From CAVRXQ01 sp963831155 (lineage in GTDB: Bacteria; Actinomycetota; Acidimicrobiia; Acidimicrobiales; Bog-793), in the NCBI GenBank assembly GCA_963831155.1, contig CAWHOY010000005.1, positions 1-64,000 of the forward strand: a stretch of DNA of 64,000 nucleotides. Reading direction: 5' to 3'. Positions 26,035-34,644 of this stretch are shown in pieces. The stretch's first letter is position 1; each line of letters opens with the position of its first letter. The notes below the pieces were generated by a model, which saw only the letters and a program-made list of their open reading frames with translations, had not been told where the DNA came from and made no database searches. The translations under genes and the position numbers were made by a program.

Positions 26035-27150
26035 GTGGGGAAACAAGAACCCTATGAGGTGAATCCGAAGCAATACGATATGTCGCGGCGGCGCTTCTTG
26101 CGGAACGCCGGCATAACGGCGGCATCAGTGCCGTTCCTCGGTGGTCTGATCGACGTGTTGAGCGAACGGGGGGCCGGAGCTCAGACCTTCCGCGACGAGT
26201 CCCACCCGCTGTTCGCGTCACACCCGGCGTACCGCTTCACGTTCGTCAACCATGTGACGACGAACACCTTCTTCACCGCCACCCAGTACGGTCTTCAGGA
26301 CGCCGCGCACATTCTCGGCATCCCGAAGCCAGCATGGACGGGATCGCTTGTCTCGGCGACCTCGGACATGGTGAATGCGATCGACGTCGCCATCGCGGCG
26401 AAGGTCAATGGCATCGCCACGACCGTGATCGCCCCGACGGCGTTCAACGCACCGATCGACCACGCGCTGCACATCGGCATCCCGGTCGTCGCGTACAACG
26501 CCTCCGAGCCGAACGTGAACTACATGGCTTACGTCGGCCAGAACAACTTGACCGCTGGCGCGGCGTGTGCTGAACAGATCGTGGCGTCGGGGCTCGTGAA
26601 GAAGGGCGACCTGGTCGGCATGGTCATCGCCACCCCGGGTACCGGCAACATCCAGCCCCGGATCAACGGTGCGCTCCCGGTCTTTCACAAGGCCGGCTAC
26701 TCGACCGAAGTCGTCGCTGGTGGCGCCCTCGAGGCGGCCGAGATCACCGCGGTGCAAGCGTGGTGGGAAGGTCACAAGGACGTGAAGTTCTTGTACGCGG
26801 TGGACGACGGCGACTCGGTCGCTGTCGCCGACGCCATCTCGACGAACAAGCTGCATGGCATCACTGGCGGATCCGGGTGGGACGTTTCAACCCCGGTTCT
26901 CCAAGGTGTGCAGGCGAAGAACCTCGAGTTCACGATCGACCAGCAGGCCTACTTGCAGGGCTTCATCCCGACCCTCCAGCTGTTCTTGTACAACATCTCG
27001 GCTGGTCTGATGAAGCCGTGCAACACGGACACCGGTCTCGGTTTCGTGACCTCGGCGAACGTCGCGCCTTACCTCGTGCACCCGACGCGGTTTGAAGGAG
27101 CTACGACGGCTGAGACGCAGTACAAGCCTCCGTCGACAATTGCGTACTGA
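26035..27150 (+). CDS. Sugar ABC transporter substrate-binding protein, Tat-exported
   Basis: 371 residues, periplasmic-binding-protein type 1 fold (RbsB/XylF-like). GTG 26035 has GGGAGG six bases upstream. Near residue 16 it carries the twin-arginine motif SRRRFLRNAG followed by a hydrophobic stretch (ITAASVPFLGGL) and a likely cleavage near AQ (residue 50), so export should be by the Tat route. Binding-fold features include YRFTFVNHVTTNTFFTATQY and MVNAIDVAIAAKVNGIATTV. It is the first gene of the pentose unit, so the ligand is probably xylose, arabinose or a related sugar. The next gene starts 16 bases later. Confidence 0.88.
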   Translation: MGKQEPYEVNPKQYDMSRRRFLRNAGITAASVPFLGGLIDVLSERGAGAQTFRDESHPLFASHPAYRFTFVNHVTTNTFFTATQYGLQDAAHILGIPKPAWTGSLVSATSDMVNAIDVAIAAKVNGIATTVIAPTAFNAPIDHALHIGIPVVAYNASEPNVNYMAYVGQNNLTAGAACAEQIVASGLVKKGDLVGMVIATPGTGNIQPRINGALPVFHKAGYSTEVVAGGALEAAEITAVQAWWEGHKDVKFLYAVDDGDSVAVADAISTNKLHGITGGSGWDVSTPVLQGVQAKNLEFTIDQQAYLQGFIPTLQLFLYNISAGLMKPCNTDTGLGFVTSANVAPYLVHPTRFEGATTAETQYKPPSTIAY

Positions 27151-27165
27151 GTAATACTGAGTTAA

Positions 27166-28194
27166 GTGGCGACCACAACCTCTGCAGAGGAGGTACTGAC
27201 CCCCACCCCGCGTAAGTCGGGGTGGGGGTCAGTTGGTCGTACGGCGGACGCGCTTATCTCGCGGCCGGAGACGACGATCATCCTGGTGGCGATCGCGCTG
27301 ATCGTGTATTTCACGATTCGCAACTCGGCGTTCGTCTCGTATTACAACATCGTCACGATGACGCAGTACACGGCCACGATCGCCGTCATCGGCGCCGGCG
27401 AGGTTCTGGCGCTCGACCTCGCCGAGGTTGACCTCTCCTCCGGCCAGATCCTCCTCACCGCGCCGTGGTTCGTCGTGTTCCTCGAGCGAAACGGCTTCGG
27501 CCTCGCCGGGGGAGTCATCTTGTCGCTCGTCATCTGCGCCGCGATCGGCGCCTTCAACGGTCTGATTGTCGTGTGGCTGAGAGTCCCCTCGTTCATCGCG
27601 ACCCTCGGCACGAACTTCGTGCTCGCCGGTTACGTCCTCGTCGCCTCGAGCGACATCGAAACCACGATGGTCGGAGAGACCGGCAAGTTCAGCGCGGTCT
27701 TTGGCGTCTCGGACTGGTCCGAGGGACTGTGGGCACTCGGCCTCGTCCTCGTGATCTGGTTCTTGCTGAAAGGCACGGTTTTCGGGTTGCACGTCACGGC
27801 GACCGGCGGTAACACCCTCGGCGCCGCCGAGGCGGGGGTCAAGGTGCGCCAGGTCAAGGTGTGGTGCTTCGTCGTCGGCGCCTTCATCGCCGCGTGGATC
27901 GGCATCATCGACTCCATCCGGATCGGCAGCCTCGACCCCGCGGCGCCGGGCACCAACCTGGTTCTGAGCGGCATCGCCGCGGCGGTCATCGGCGGAACGG
28001 CGCTCACCGGCGGTCGGGCGACCGTGTTCGGCATGCTGATGGGCGCCGTCGTCCTCGGAGTCCTCGAGGACGGTTTCAACTTGATCGGCGTCAGCGCCAA
28101 CTGGTTCATCCTCGTCGAGGGGGCGGTGATCCTCGGCGCGATGGGGCTCAACGTCCAACTCGGTCGGCTGACGGCGCTGCGCAGGAGGCAATGA
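27166..28194 (+). CDS. Sugar ABC transporter permease (RbsC/XylH-like)
   Basis: 342 residues with about ten hydrophobic segments (TTIILVAIALIVYFTIRNSA, IAVIGAGEVLALDLAEVDLS, AAAVIGGTALTGGRATVFGM). The last is the conserved loop that contacts the ATPase. GTG 27166 is the most likely start although no good ribosome site precedes it. The first 25 codons contain a perfect 15-bp hairpin (27196-27232), so an alternative start after it cannot be excluded. It works with the binding protein and the ATPase on either side. Confidence 0.88.
   Translation: MATTTSAEEVLTPTPRKSGWGSVGRTADALISRPETTIILVAIALIVYFTIRNSAFVSYYNIVTMTQYTATIAVIGAGEVLALDLAEVDLSSGQILLTAPWFVVFLERNGFGLAGGVILSLVICAAIGAFNGLIVVWLRVPSFIATLGTNFVLAGYVLVASSDIETTMVGETGKFSAVFGVSDWSEGLWALGLVLVIWFLLKGTVFGLHVTATGGNTLGAAEAGVKVRQVKVWCFVVGAFIAAWIGIIDSIRIGSLDPAAPGTNLVLSGIAAAVIGGTALTGGRATVFGMLMGAVVLGVLEDGFNLIGVSANWFILVEGAVILGAMGLNVQLGRLTALRRRQ
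27196..27232 (+). promoter_or_regulatory. Perfect 15-bp inverted repeat at the start of the permease gene
   Basis: CTGACCCCCACCCCG (27196-27210), loop CGTAAGT, CGGGGTGGGGGTCAG (27218-27232). In RNA this forms a very stable GC hairpin just after the binding-protein gene and inside the first codons of the permease. Placed there, it can protect the upstream mRNA from 3' decay and lower permease synthesis, giving excess binding protein. That role is inferred from similar hairpins in other ABC operons. Confidence 0.8.
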
Positions 28195-28195
28195 C

Positions 28196-29086
28196 ATGAC
28201 GAACGCCCAGCCGGCGGAAGCCGCTGCGTCTGGCACGCCGGGTGATCCGGCGCCACCGGCCGCACCCACATCCGGTGCTTCGGGCGGGGCTCCGAGAAGC
28301 TTTGAGTCGGCCGATGTCATCTTGCGCACCGAAGGGATCACGAAGCGGTTCGGTCCGCTCAACGTGCTCGAGGGTATCGACATGACGCTGAAACGTGGCG
28401 AGGTCCTGGGTCTCGTCGGCGACAACGGCAGCGGCAAGAGCACGTTCGTAAAGATCCTCTGCGGATTCCAACCCCAAGACTCGGGCCGCATCTTTATCGA
28501 AGGAAAACAGGTCCGGTTCCACTCGGTGAAAGACGCCCGGATGCACGGGATCGAGGCCGTCTACCAGGACCTCGCGCTCGTACCGGCCTTGAACGTGTAC
28601 CAGAACCTGTTCTTGAACCGCGAAGTCACCGGCTTCGGGCCGTTGCGGATCCTTTCGAACCGCAAGATGCGTCGCATGGCGCGCCAGTACCTCGAGAACA
28701 TCAACGTGTCCATCCCGAGCGTCAACGCGCTGATCGAGACCATGTCCGGTGGGCAGCGCCAGGCGGTCGCGCTCGCCCGGGCGACGCTTTCCCAGTCAAA
28801 GGTCCTCCTCCTCGACGAGCCGCTCGCGGCCATGGGTGCGAAGGAGTCCGCGCTCGTCATCGAGCTCGTCCACGACCTTTCGCACAACCAGGGCGTGTCG
28901 ATGATCATCATCGACCACAACTACACGCACCTGTTCGAGCTCTGCGACCGGCTGAACGTCCTCCAGGAGGGGCGCATCTCCCACGATGTGCTCGTCAAGG
29001 ACACCTCGATGGAGCAAATGACCGAGCTCATGGTCTCGGAGTACCGCCGGCGGATCACGATGGGAGAAAAAGCGCTGCAGACCTGA
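28196..29086 (+). CDS. Sugar ABC transporter ATP-binding protein, single-domain
   Basis: 296 residues from ATG 28196, directly after the permease stop. A proline/alanine-rich tail of about 38 residues precedes one ATPase domain with Walker A GLVGDNGSGKSTFVKILCGF, Q-loop EAVYQDLALVPALNVYQNLF, signature ETMSGGQRQAVALARATLSQ, Walker B KVLLLDEPLAAMGAKESALV and the switch histidine IIIDHNYTHLFELCDR. The family partner RbsA/XylG is usually a double-length protein. This is the half-size form, which would act as a homodimer. The N-terminal extension is unusual. Confidence 0.9.
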   Translation: MTNAQPAEAAASGTPGDPAPPAAPTSGASGGAPRSFESADVILRTEGITKRFGPLNVLEGIDMTLKRGEVLGLVGDNGSGKSTFVKILCGFQPQDSGRIFIEGKQVRFHSVKDARMHGIEAVYQDLALVPALNVYQNLFLNREVTGFGPLRILSNRKMRRMARQYLENINVSIPSVNALIETMSGGQRQAVALARATLSQSKVLLLDEPLAAMGAKESALVIELVHDLSHNQGVSMIIIDHNYTHLFELCDRLNVLQEGRISHDVLVKDTSMEQMTELMVSEYRRRITMGEKALQT

Positions 29087-29172
29087 CCCGTCGAGTACGC
29101 CCGCCGGATTGGCGTCGCGTTCGGTTGCGGAACTTTTCGAAAACAGGGTCGCAGCGACAAGGAGGAGCCGAC

Positions 29173-30231
29173 GTGGAGTACCGCCAACTCGGACATACCG
29201 GTCTTCGAGTGTCGGCCATCGCGTTGGGCACGATGACCTTCGGGGGGCGGGGAAAGTTCGCGCTCGTCGGCGAGACCGAGATCGACGAGGCGCGCCAGAT
29301 CGTCGAGCGGGCGCTCGCCGCCGGGGTGAATCTCATCGACACCGCCGACATCTACTCCGAAGGTCGTTCCGAAGAGATCGTTGGCCAGGCGATCAAGGGC
29401 CGTCGTGACGACATCGTCCTTGCGACCAAGGCGCGCTTTCCGATGGGCAGCGGCGAGAACGACGGCGGTCTGTCGCGCCGCTACCTGATCAGCGCCTGCG
29501 AGGCGAGCCTGCGTCGGCTCGGTACCGACTACATCGACCTGTACCAAGTGCACGAACGCGACGGCGTGACGCCGATGGAAGAGACGCTCGACACGCTCAA
29601 CACGCTCGTCCATCAGGGTAAGGTGCGCTACATCGGGGTCTCGAACCACTCCGGTTGGCATGTGGCAAAAGCGCTCGGCATCTCGGCGCGCCTCGGGCTG
29701 CAACGTTACGTGACACAGCAGATCTACTACTCGCTGCTCGACCGGCACGCCGAGTACGAGCTGATCCCGCTCTCGATCGACGAGGACCTCGGCGTCCTCG
29801 TCTGGAGTCCGCTCGCCGGCGGGCTGTTGTCCGGCAAGTACCGACGCGACGTCGAGCCGCCGACCGGCGCGCGACAGACGACGCCCTGGGGCGAGCCCCC
29901 CGTCTACGACGAGGATCGGATGTACCGCATCATCGACGTGTTGGTCGATGTCGCCGAAGAACGCGGCGTGTCGCCGGCGCAAACGGCGCTCGCGTACCTG
30001 CTGGGCCGCCCGGCGGTGACCTCGCTGATCATCGGTGCGCGCAACGAGGAACAGCTCGTCGACAACCTCGGTTGTGTCGACGCGCCGTTGTCCGACGCGG
30101 AGCGAGCGCGGCTCGATGACGTGAGTGCGCTGCCGCTGATCTATCCGTACTGGCACCAGGCGAACACTGCCGCCGAGCGATTGAGCCCCGGCGACGAGTC
30201 GCTGCTCGGCCAGCGCCGCGAGCAGAAATGA
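29173..30231 (+). CDS. Aldo/keto reductase
   Basis: 352 residues from GTG 29173, which follows AAGGAGGAG. The TIM-barrel pattern is clear: VEYRQLGHTGLRVSAIALGT, NLIDTADIYSEGRSEEIVGQ (Asp and Tyr of the tetrad), DIVLATKARFP (Lys), YIDLYQVHERDGVTPMEETL (His) and the NADPH-binding end TSLIIGARNEEQLVDNLG. The position between the sugar importer and xylA suggests a role on pentoses, for example reducing or oxidising an aldose, but the substrate cannot be read from sequence. Likely co-transcribed with the flanking genes. Confidence 0.9.
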   Translation: MEYRQLGHTGLRVSAIALGTMTFGGRGKFALVGETEIDEARQIVERALAAGVNLIDTADIYSEGRSEEIVGQAIKGRRDDIVLATKARFPMGSGENDGGLSRRYLISACEASLRRLGTDYIDLYQVHERDGVTPMEETLDTLNTLVHQGKVRYIGVSNHSGWHVAKALGISARLGLQRYVTQQIYYSLLDRHAEYELIPLSIDEDLGVLVWSPLAGGLLSGKYRRDVEPPTGARQTTPWGEPPVYDEDRMYRIIDVLVDVAEERGVSPAQTALAYLLGRPAVTSLIIGARNEEQLVDNLGCVDAPLSDAERARLDDVSALPLIYPYWHQANTAAERLSPGDESLLGQRREQK

Positions 30232-30306
30232 CGAACGCGCCGCGTCGCGGCGCGTTGGACCGACGCGAAACGCGCGCCGGTGAAGGACGCGAGGGGTGAA
30301 TCGCTG

Positions 30307-31491
30307 ATGGTCGAACCGACAAAAGATGACAAGTTCTCCTTCGGGTTGTGGACGGTCGGTTGGCAGGCGCGCGACACCTTTGGCGACGCGACGCGCACGG
30401 CGCTCGACCCGGCCGAGGCGGTCAGCCACCTCGCCGAACTCGGAGCATGGGCGGTCTCGTTCCACGACAACGACCTCATCCCGTTCGAAAGTGACGACTC
30501 CGAGCGCGAGCGGCTGATCAAACGATTCCGCCGCGCGACTGAGGAGGCGGGCATCGCCGTCTCGATGATGACGACGAACCTGTTCTTCCATCCGATGTTC
30601 AAAGAGGGTGCCTTCACCGCCAATGACCGTGGCGTCCGGCGCTACGCGCTGAGAAAAGTGATGCGCAACTTGGACCTTGCCGCCGAACTCGGCGCGCCCA
30701 CGTACGTCTTTTGGGGCGGGCGCGAGGGATCGGAGTCCGACGCCGCAAAGGACGTGCGCGCCGCACTCGATCGCTACCGCGAGGGGCTTGACTTCCTGGC
30801 GCAGTACGTCATCGATCAGGGCTACGCGATCCGCTTCGCCATCGAGCCGAAGCCGAACGAGCCACGCGGCGACATCTTGTTGCCGACGGTCGGGAGCGCG
30901 CTCGCGTTCATCTCGTCCCTCGAGCACGCGGAAATGGTCGGCGTCAACCCGGAGGTCGGCCACGAGCAGATGGCCGGGCTGAACTTCACCCACAGCATCT
31001 CGCAGGCGCTCTGGCATCAAAAGCTCTTCCACATCGACTTGAACGGCCAGCACGGCATCAAGTTCGATCAGGACCTCGTCTTTGGTCACGGCGATCTCAT
31101 CAGCGCGTTCTTCTTGGTCGACCTGCTCGAATTCGGCGCCCACGGCGGGGGCCCCGCGTACGACGGTCCGCGTCATTTCGACTTCAAGCCGCTGCGGACC
31201 GAGGACTTCGCAGGCGTCTGGGCTTCCGCGGCGTCGAACATGCGCACGTATCTGTTGTTGAAGGAGCGCGCGCAGTCGTTCCGCGCCGATCCGGACGTGC
31301 AGGCCGCCCTCGAGAGGGCCAAGGTCGACGAGCTTTCGGTCCCGACGCTCGCGCAGGACGAGAGCGCGTCCGCATTCCTTTCCGACGCCGACGCCTACGA
31401 GCGTTTCGACGTCGACGCTTCGGGGCGGCGCGGCTGTGGGATCGTCGAACTCGACCAGCTGGCGGTCGAACACCTCCTCGGCGCGCGCTGA
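30307..31491 (+). CDS. xylA: Xylose isomerase
   Basis: Converts D-xylose to D-xylulose with two divalent metals. 394 residues from ATG 30307 (GAGG about 10 bases upstream; GTG 30280 is an alternative), the short class I (actinobacterial) form. Catalytic and metal sites are visible in VSFHDNDLIPF (His-Asp), YVFWGGREGSE, FAIEPKPNEPRGDILLPTVG (Glu and Lys), VGVNPEVGHEQMAGLNF (Glu/His) and FHIDLNGQHGIKFDQDLVFG (the two Asp). It is followed 36 bases later by xylB. Confidence 0.96.
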   Translation: MVEPTKDDKFSFGLWTVGWQARDTFGDATRTALDPAEAVSHLAELGAWAVSFHDNDLIPFESDDSERERLIKRFRRATEEAGIAVSMMTTNLFFHPMFKEGAFTANDRGVRRYALRKVMRNLDLAAELGAPTYVFWGGREGSESDAAKDVRAALDRYREGLDFLAQYVIDQGYAIRFAIEPKPNEPRGDILLPTVGSALAFISSLEHAEMVGVNPEVGHEQMAGLNFTHSISQALWHQKLFHIDLNGQHGIKFDQDLVFGHGDLISAFFLVDLLEFGAHGGGPAYDGPRHFDFKPLRTEDFAGVWASAASNMRTYLLLKERAQSFRADPDVQAALERAKVDELSVPTLAQDESASAFLSDADAYERFDVDASGRRGCGIVELDQLAVEHLLGAR

Positions 31492-31527
31492 CCGGCGGCG
31501 TCGGCGACACGAGGTGAAGGGAGCGCG

Positions 31528-32958
31528 ATGACGCTCGTCGCCGGCGTCGACTCGTCGACCCAATCGTGCAAGGTCGTTGTCTGCGACGCGGCCTCCGGCG
31601 CGCTCGTCCGCTCCGGGGTGGCGCCGCATCCGCCTGGCACGGAGGTCGACCCCGCCGACTGGTTCGCCGCGCTCGAGGTGGCGATCGCGGGTGCCGGCGG
31701 TATCGACGACGTCGCGGCGGTCGCGGTCGGCGCTCAGCAGCACGGGATGGTCTGCCTCGACGATGCAGGATCCGTCGTGCGTCCGGCGTTGCTCTGGAAC
31801 GACACCCGCTCCGCCCCGCAGGCGGCGGAGCTCGTGGGCGAGTTCGGCGGTCCCGTCGACGGGGCGCGCTTCTGGGCCGACGCCGTCGGCAGCGTGCTGG
31901 TGGCGTCGTTCACCGTGACGAAGCTGCGTTGGCTCGCCGAGAAAGAACCCGACCACGCCGCAGCGACCGCCGCGGTGTGCCTGCCGCACGACTGGCTGAC
32001 GTGGCGGCTTTCGGACAGTGCCGCGCTCGACACGCTCGCGACCGACCGCGGCGACGCGAGCGGAACGGGCTACTTCTCCGCGGCCACCGGGGAGTACCGG
32101 GTCGATCTCCTCGAGCACGCTTTCGGGCGCAAGGCGCACTTGCCGACGGTGCGCAGACCGGCCGAGCCGGCGGGGCACACCGCGCAGGGTCAGCTGCTCG
32201 GCTGCGGCACCGGTGACAACGCGGCGGCGGCGCTCGGCATCGGCGCGGTCGCGGGCGACATCATCGTCTCGATCGGGACGTCGGGGGTGGTCTGCGCCGT
32301 CAGCAAAACTCCGACCGCGGACGCGACGGGCACCGTCGCCGGCTTCGCCGACGCAACGGGTCGCTTCCTTCCGCTCACCGCGACGCTGAACGCGGCGCGC
32401 GTTCTCGACGCGACGGCGAGGCTGCTCGGCGTCGACGACGATGGACTCTCGACGCTGGCGCTGGGGGCGCCCCCAGGCTCGGGCGGCCTTGTTCTCGTAC
32501 CGTATTTCGAAGGTGAACGCACGCCAAACCGGCCGTTCGCGACGGGCGTCGTGCACGGTCTGCGCCTCGAGAATTGGACACCACCGATGCTCGCGCGCGC
32601 TGCGATCGAAGGCGTGTTGTGCGGAGTCGCCGACGGATTCGACGCCGTGTTGAATCAGGGCGTGCGCGCCGAGCGCGTGATCCTCGTCGGAGGGGCGGCC
32701 CGCTCAGAGGCCGTGAGGCGGATCGCCCCGTCGATCTTCGGCCGACCGGTCATCGTGCCACCACCCGGCGAGTACGTCGCGATCGGTGCCGCGCGTCAAG
32801 CGGCGTGGGCGCTCGACGGGGGCGTCGAACCGCCCGAGTGGTCAATCGGACAAGCAGCGGGGTACGAGGCGGATCCGGCGCTGTTCGTTCGCGCCCGCTA
32901 CGCACAAGCGGCAGAGTTGACGCTGAACGCCCCGCGCGATGAGGCGGTGCGGCAATGA
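31528..32958 (+). CDS. xylB: Xylulokinase
   Basis: Phosphorylates D-xylulose to D-xylulose-5-phosphate, feeding the pentose phosphate pathway. 476 residues, normal for the FGGY family. N-terminal ATPase loop TLVAGVDSSTQSCKVVVCD, substrate region ALLWNDTRSAPQAAELVGEF, second domain GTGDNAAAALGIGAVAGDII, and adenine-binding LVGGAARSEAVRRIAPSIFG. The stop overlaps the start of the ribulokinase gene (ATGA), so the two kinases are translationally coupled. Confidence 0.94.
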   Translation: MTLVAGVDSSTQSCKVVVCDAASGALVRSGVAPHPPGTEVDPADWFAALEVAIAGAGGIDDVAAVAVGAQQHGMVCLDDAGSVVRPALLWNDTRSAPQAAELVGEFGGPVDGARFWADAVGSVLVASFTVTKLRWLAEKEPDHAAATAAVCLPHDWLTWRLSDSAALDTLATDRGDASGTGYFSAATGEYRVDLLEHAFGRKAHLPTVRRPAEPAGHTAQGQLLGCGTGDNAAAALGIGAVAGDIIVSIGTSGVVCAVSKTPTADATGTVAGFADATGRFLPLTATLNAARVLDATARLLGVDDDGLSTLALGAPPGSGGLVLVPYFEGERTPNRPFATGVVHGLRLENWTPPMLARAAIEGVLCGVADGFDAVLNQGVRAERVILVGGAARSEAVRRIAPSIFGRPVIVPPPGEYVAIGAARQAAWALDGGVEPPEWSIGQAAGYEADPALFVRARYAQAAELTLNAPRDEAVRQ

Positions 32959-34613
32959 CGACTCGGCGGCTCGCGATCGGCGTCGACTTCGGCACCGAGT
33001 CGGGACGTGTTCTCCTGCTCGATCTGCAAAGCGGTGAGGAGGTCGCCGTCAAGTCGGTCGCCTATCCGCACGGAGTCATCGATACGCGCCTCGCAACGAA
33101 CGGTGCCGAGCTTCCTCCTGATACCGCTCTCCAGGACCCGAGCGACTACTTGGAGGTGCTCGCCCGCGGCGTCCCCGAAGCGATGACGGCGGCCAGTGCC
33201 AATGCCGACGAGGTGGTCGGTATTGGCATCGATGTCACCGCCTGCACGGTGCTGCCGGTCACCGAGGACGGGACTCCGCTCTGTGCGATCGAACGGTGGC
33301 GCGATCATCCTCACGCCTGGGTGAAATTGTGGAAGCACCATTCCGCGCAGCCGGTCGCCGATCGCCTGAACGCGATCGCCGTCGAGCGCAAGGAGCACTT
33401 TCTCGACCGCTACGGCGGGCGGCTCTCTTCGGAGTGGTACTTCCCGAAACTCATCGAGACCTGGCTCGAAGACCGCGATGTCTTCGACGCGATGCACGTG
33501 TTCGTCGAGGCGACCGACTGGATCGTCTGGCAGCTCACCGGGACGCTTTCGCGAGCGAGCTGCACGGCGGGGTACAAGGCATGCTGGTCGGCACGCGACG
33601 GCATCCCGTCGCACGACTACTTCGCCGCCTGCTTCCCGGGACTGCCCGATCTCACCGACAAGCTCGGGACGACGTTCTTCTTGCCGGGGCATCGCGCCGG
33701 CACGTTGCGGCCGGAAATCGCCGAGCGTGTCGGCCTCAGTCCGCAAACCGCCGTCGCCGTCGGCAATGTCGACTCGTTCGTGTCGTTGCCCGGCATCGGT
33801 GTCGATCGGCCGCGCAGCTTCGTCATGGTCATCGGCACCTCGATCTGCGACCTCGCCATCGATCCGCGCGGCGTCGAGATGCCCGGCATCACCGGGGTCG
33901 TCGACGGCGGCATCCTGCCGGGATACTTCGGCTACGAGGCCGGACAGGCGGCGGTCGGCGACATGTTCGCCTGGTTCGGACGCCTGACGGGGCGCGACGG
34001 GGACGGCGGCTGGTACGCCGACATCGAGGGGGAGGCGGCAAAGCTGGTCCCCGGTGGCAGCGGACTCGTCGCCCTCGACTGGTGGAACGGCAACCGCACG
34101 ATCCTCGGGGACGCCGACCTGTCCGGCGTCATCGCCGGGCTCTCGCTCGCGACGACGCCCGGCGAGTTCTACCGGGCGCTTCTCGAGTCGGTGGCCTTCG
34201 GGGCGCGTCGCATCGTCGAGAACTTCGCCGATTACGGCCTCCTTTTCGACGAGATCGTCGCTTGCGGAGGGATCGCCGAGCGGAGCCAACTGATGATGCA
34301 GCTCCTCGCCGACGTCACCGGAATGTCGGTGCGGACGACGGATTCGAGTGAGATCCCGGCGCGCGGTTCGGCGCTTTTCGGCGCGCTCGCCGCCGGCGAA
34401 GCGCGCGGCGGCTTCGACGACATCGTCGGCGCGATCGCGGCGATGCGACCGGGTGCGTCACGCCGCTATGAGCCGTCGCTCGCCCGCCATCAGACCTACG
34501 ACGAGATCTACGCCGTCTTCCGTGGATTGCACGACGACCTCGGTCATGACCACGTCGAGCTGTTGCACGAGCTGAAGAAAATCCGCCGCCGCGCCATTGT
34601 CCAGAGGCGATGA
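32955..34613 (+). CDS. araB: L-ribulokinase (FGGY family)
   Basis: Phosphorylates L-ribulose to L-ribulose-5-phosphate. 552 residues, the longer FGGY form typical of AraB. N-terminal IGVDFGTESGRVLLLDLQSG, substrate block GIGIDVTACTVLPVTEDGTP, WVKLWKHHSAQP, EATDWIVWQLTG and C-terminal VACGGIAERSQLMMQLLADV, all in expected order. It starts inside the xylB stop and is followed 31 bases later by the isomerase-like gene. Confidence 0.92.
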   Translation: MTTRRLAIGVDFGTESGRVLLLDLQSGEEVAVKSVAYPHGVIDTRLATNGAELPPDTALQDPSDYLEVLARGVPEAMTAASANADEVVGIGIDVTACTVLPVTEDGTPLCAIERWRDHPHAWVKLWKHHSAQPVADRLNAIAVERKEHFLDRYGGRLSSEWYFPKLIETWLEDRDVFDAMHVFVEATDWIVWQLTGTLSRASCTAGYKACWSARDGIPSHDYFAACFPGLPDLTDKLGTTFFLPGHRAGTLRPEIAERVGLSPQTAVAVGNVDSFVSLPGIGVDRPRSFVMVIGTSICDLAIDPRGVEMPGITGVVDGGILPGYFGYEAGQAAVGDMFAWFGRLTGRDGDGGWYADIEGEAAKLVPGGSGLVALDWWNGNRTILGDADLSGVIAGLSLATTPGEFYRALLESVAFGARRIVENFADYGLLFDEIVACGGIAERSQLMMQLLADVTGMSVRTTDSSEIPARGSALFGALAAGEARGGFDDIVGAIAAMRPGASRRYEPSLARHQTYDEIYAVFRGLHDDLGHDHVELLHELKKIRRRAIVQRR

Positions 34614-34644
34614 GATACCGCGCGGCGGACCAAGGAGGCCCCAA

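Noticed and set aside
28921..32556. Minus-strand open frame of 1211 codons
   Set aside because: It lies antisense to the ATPase, aldo/keto reductase, xylA and xylB genes. It is arginine- and aspartate-rich with no domain pattern, as expected from the complement of high-GC coding DNA.
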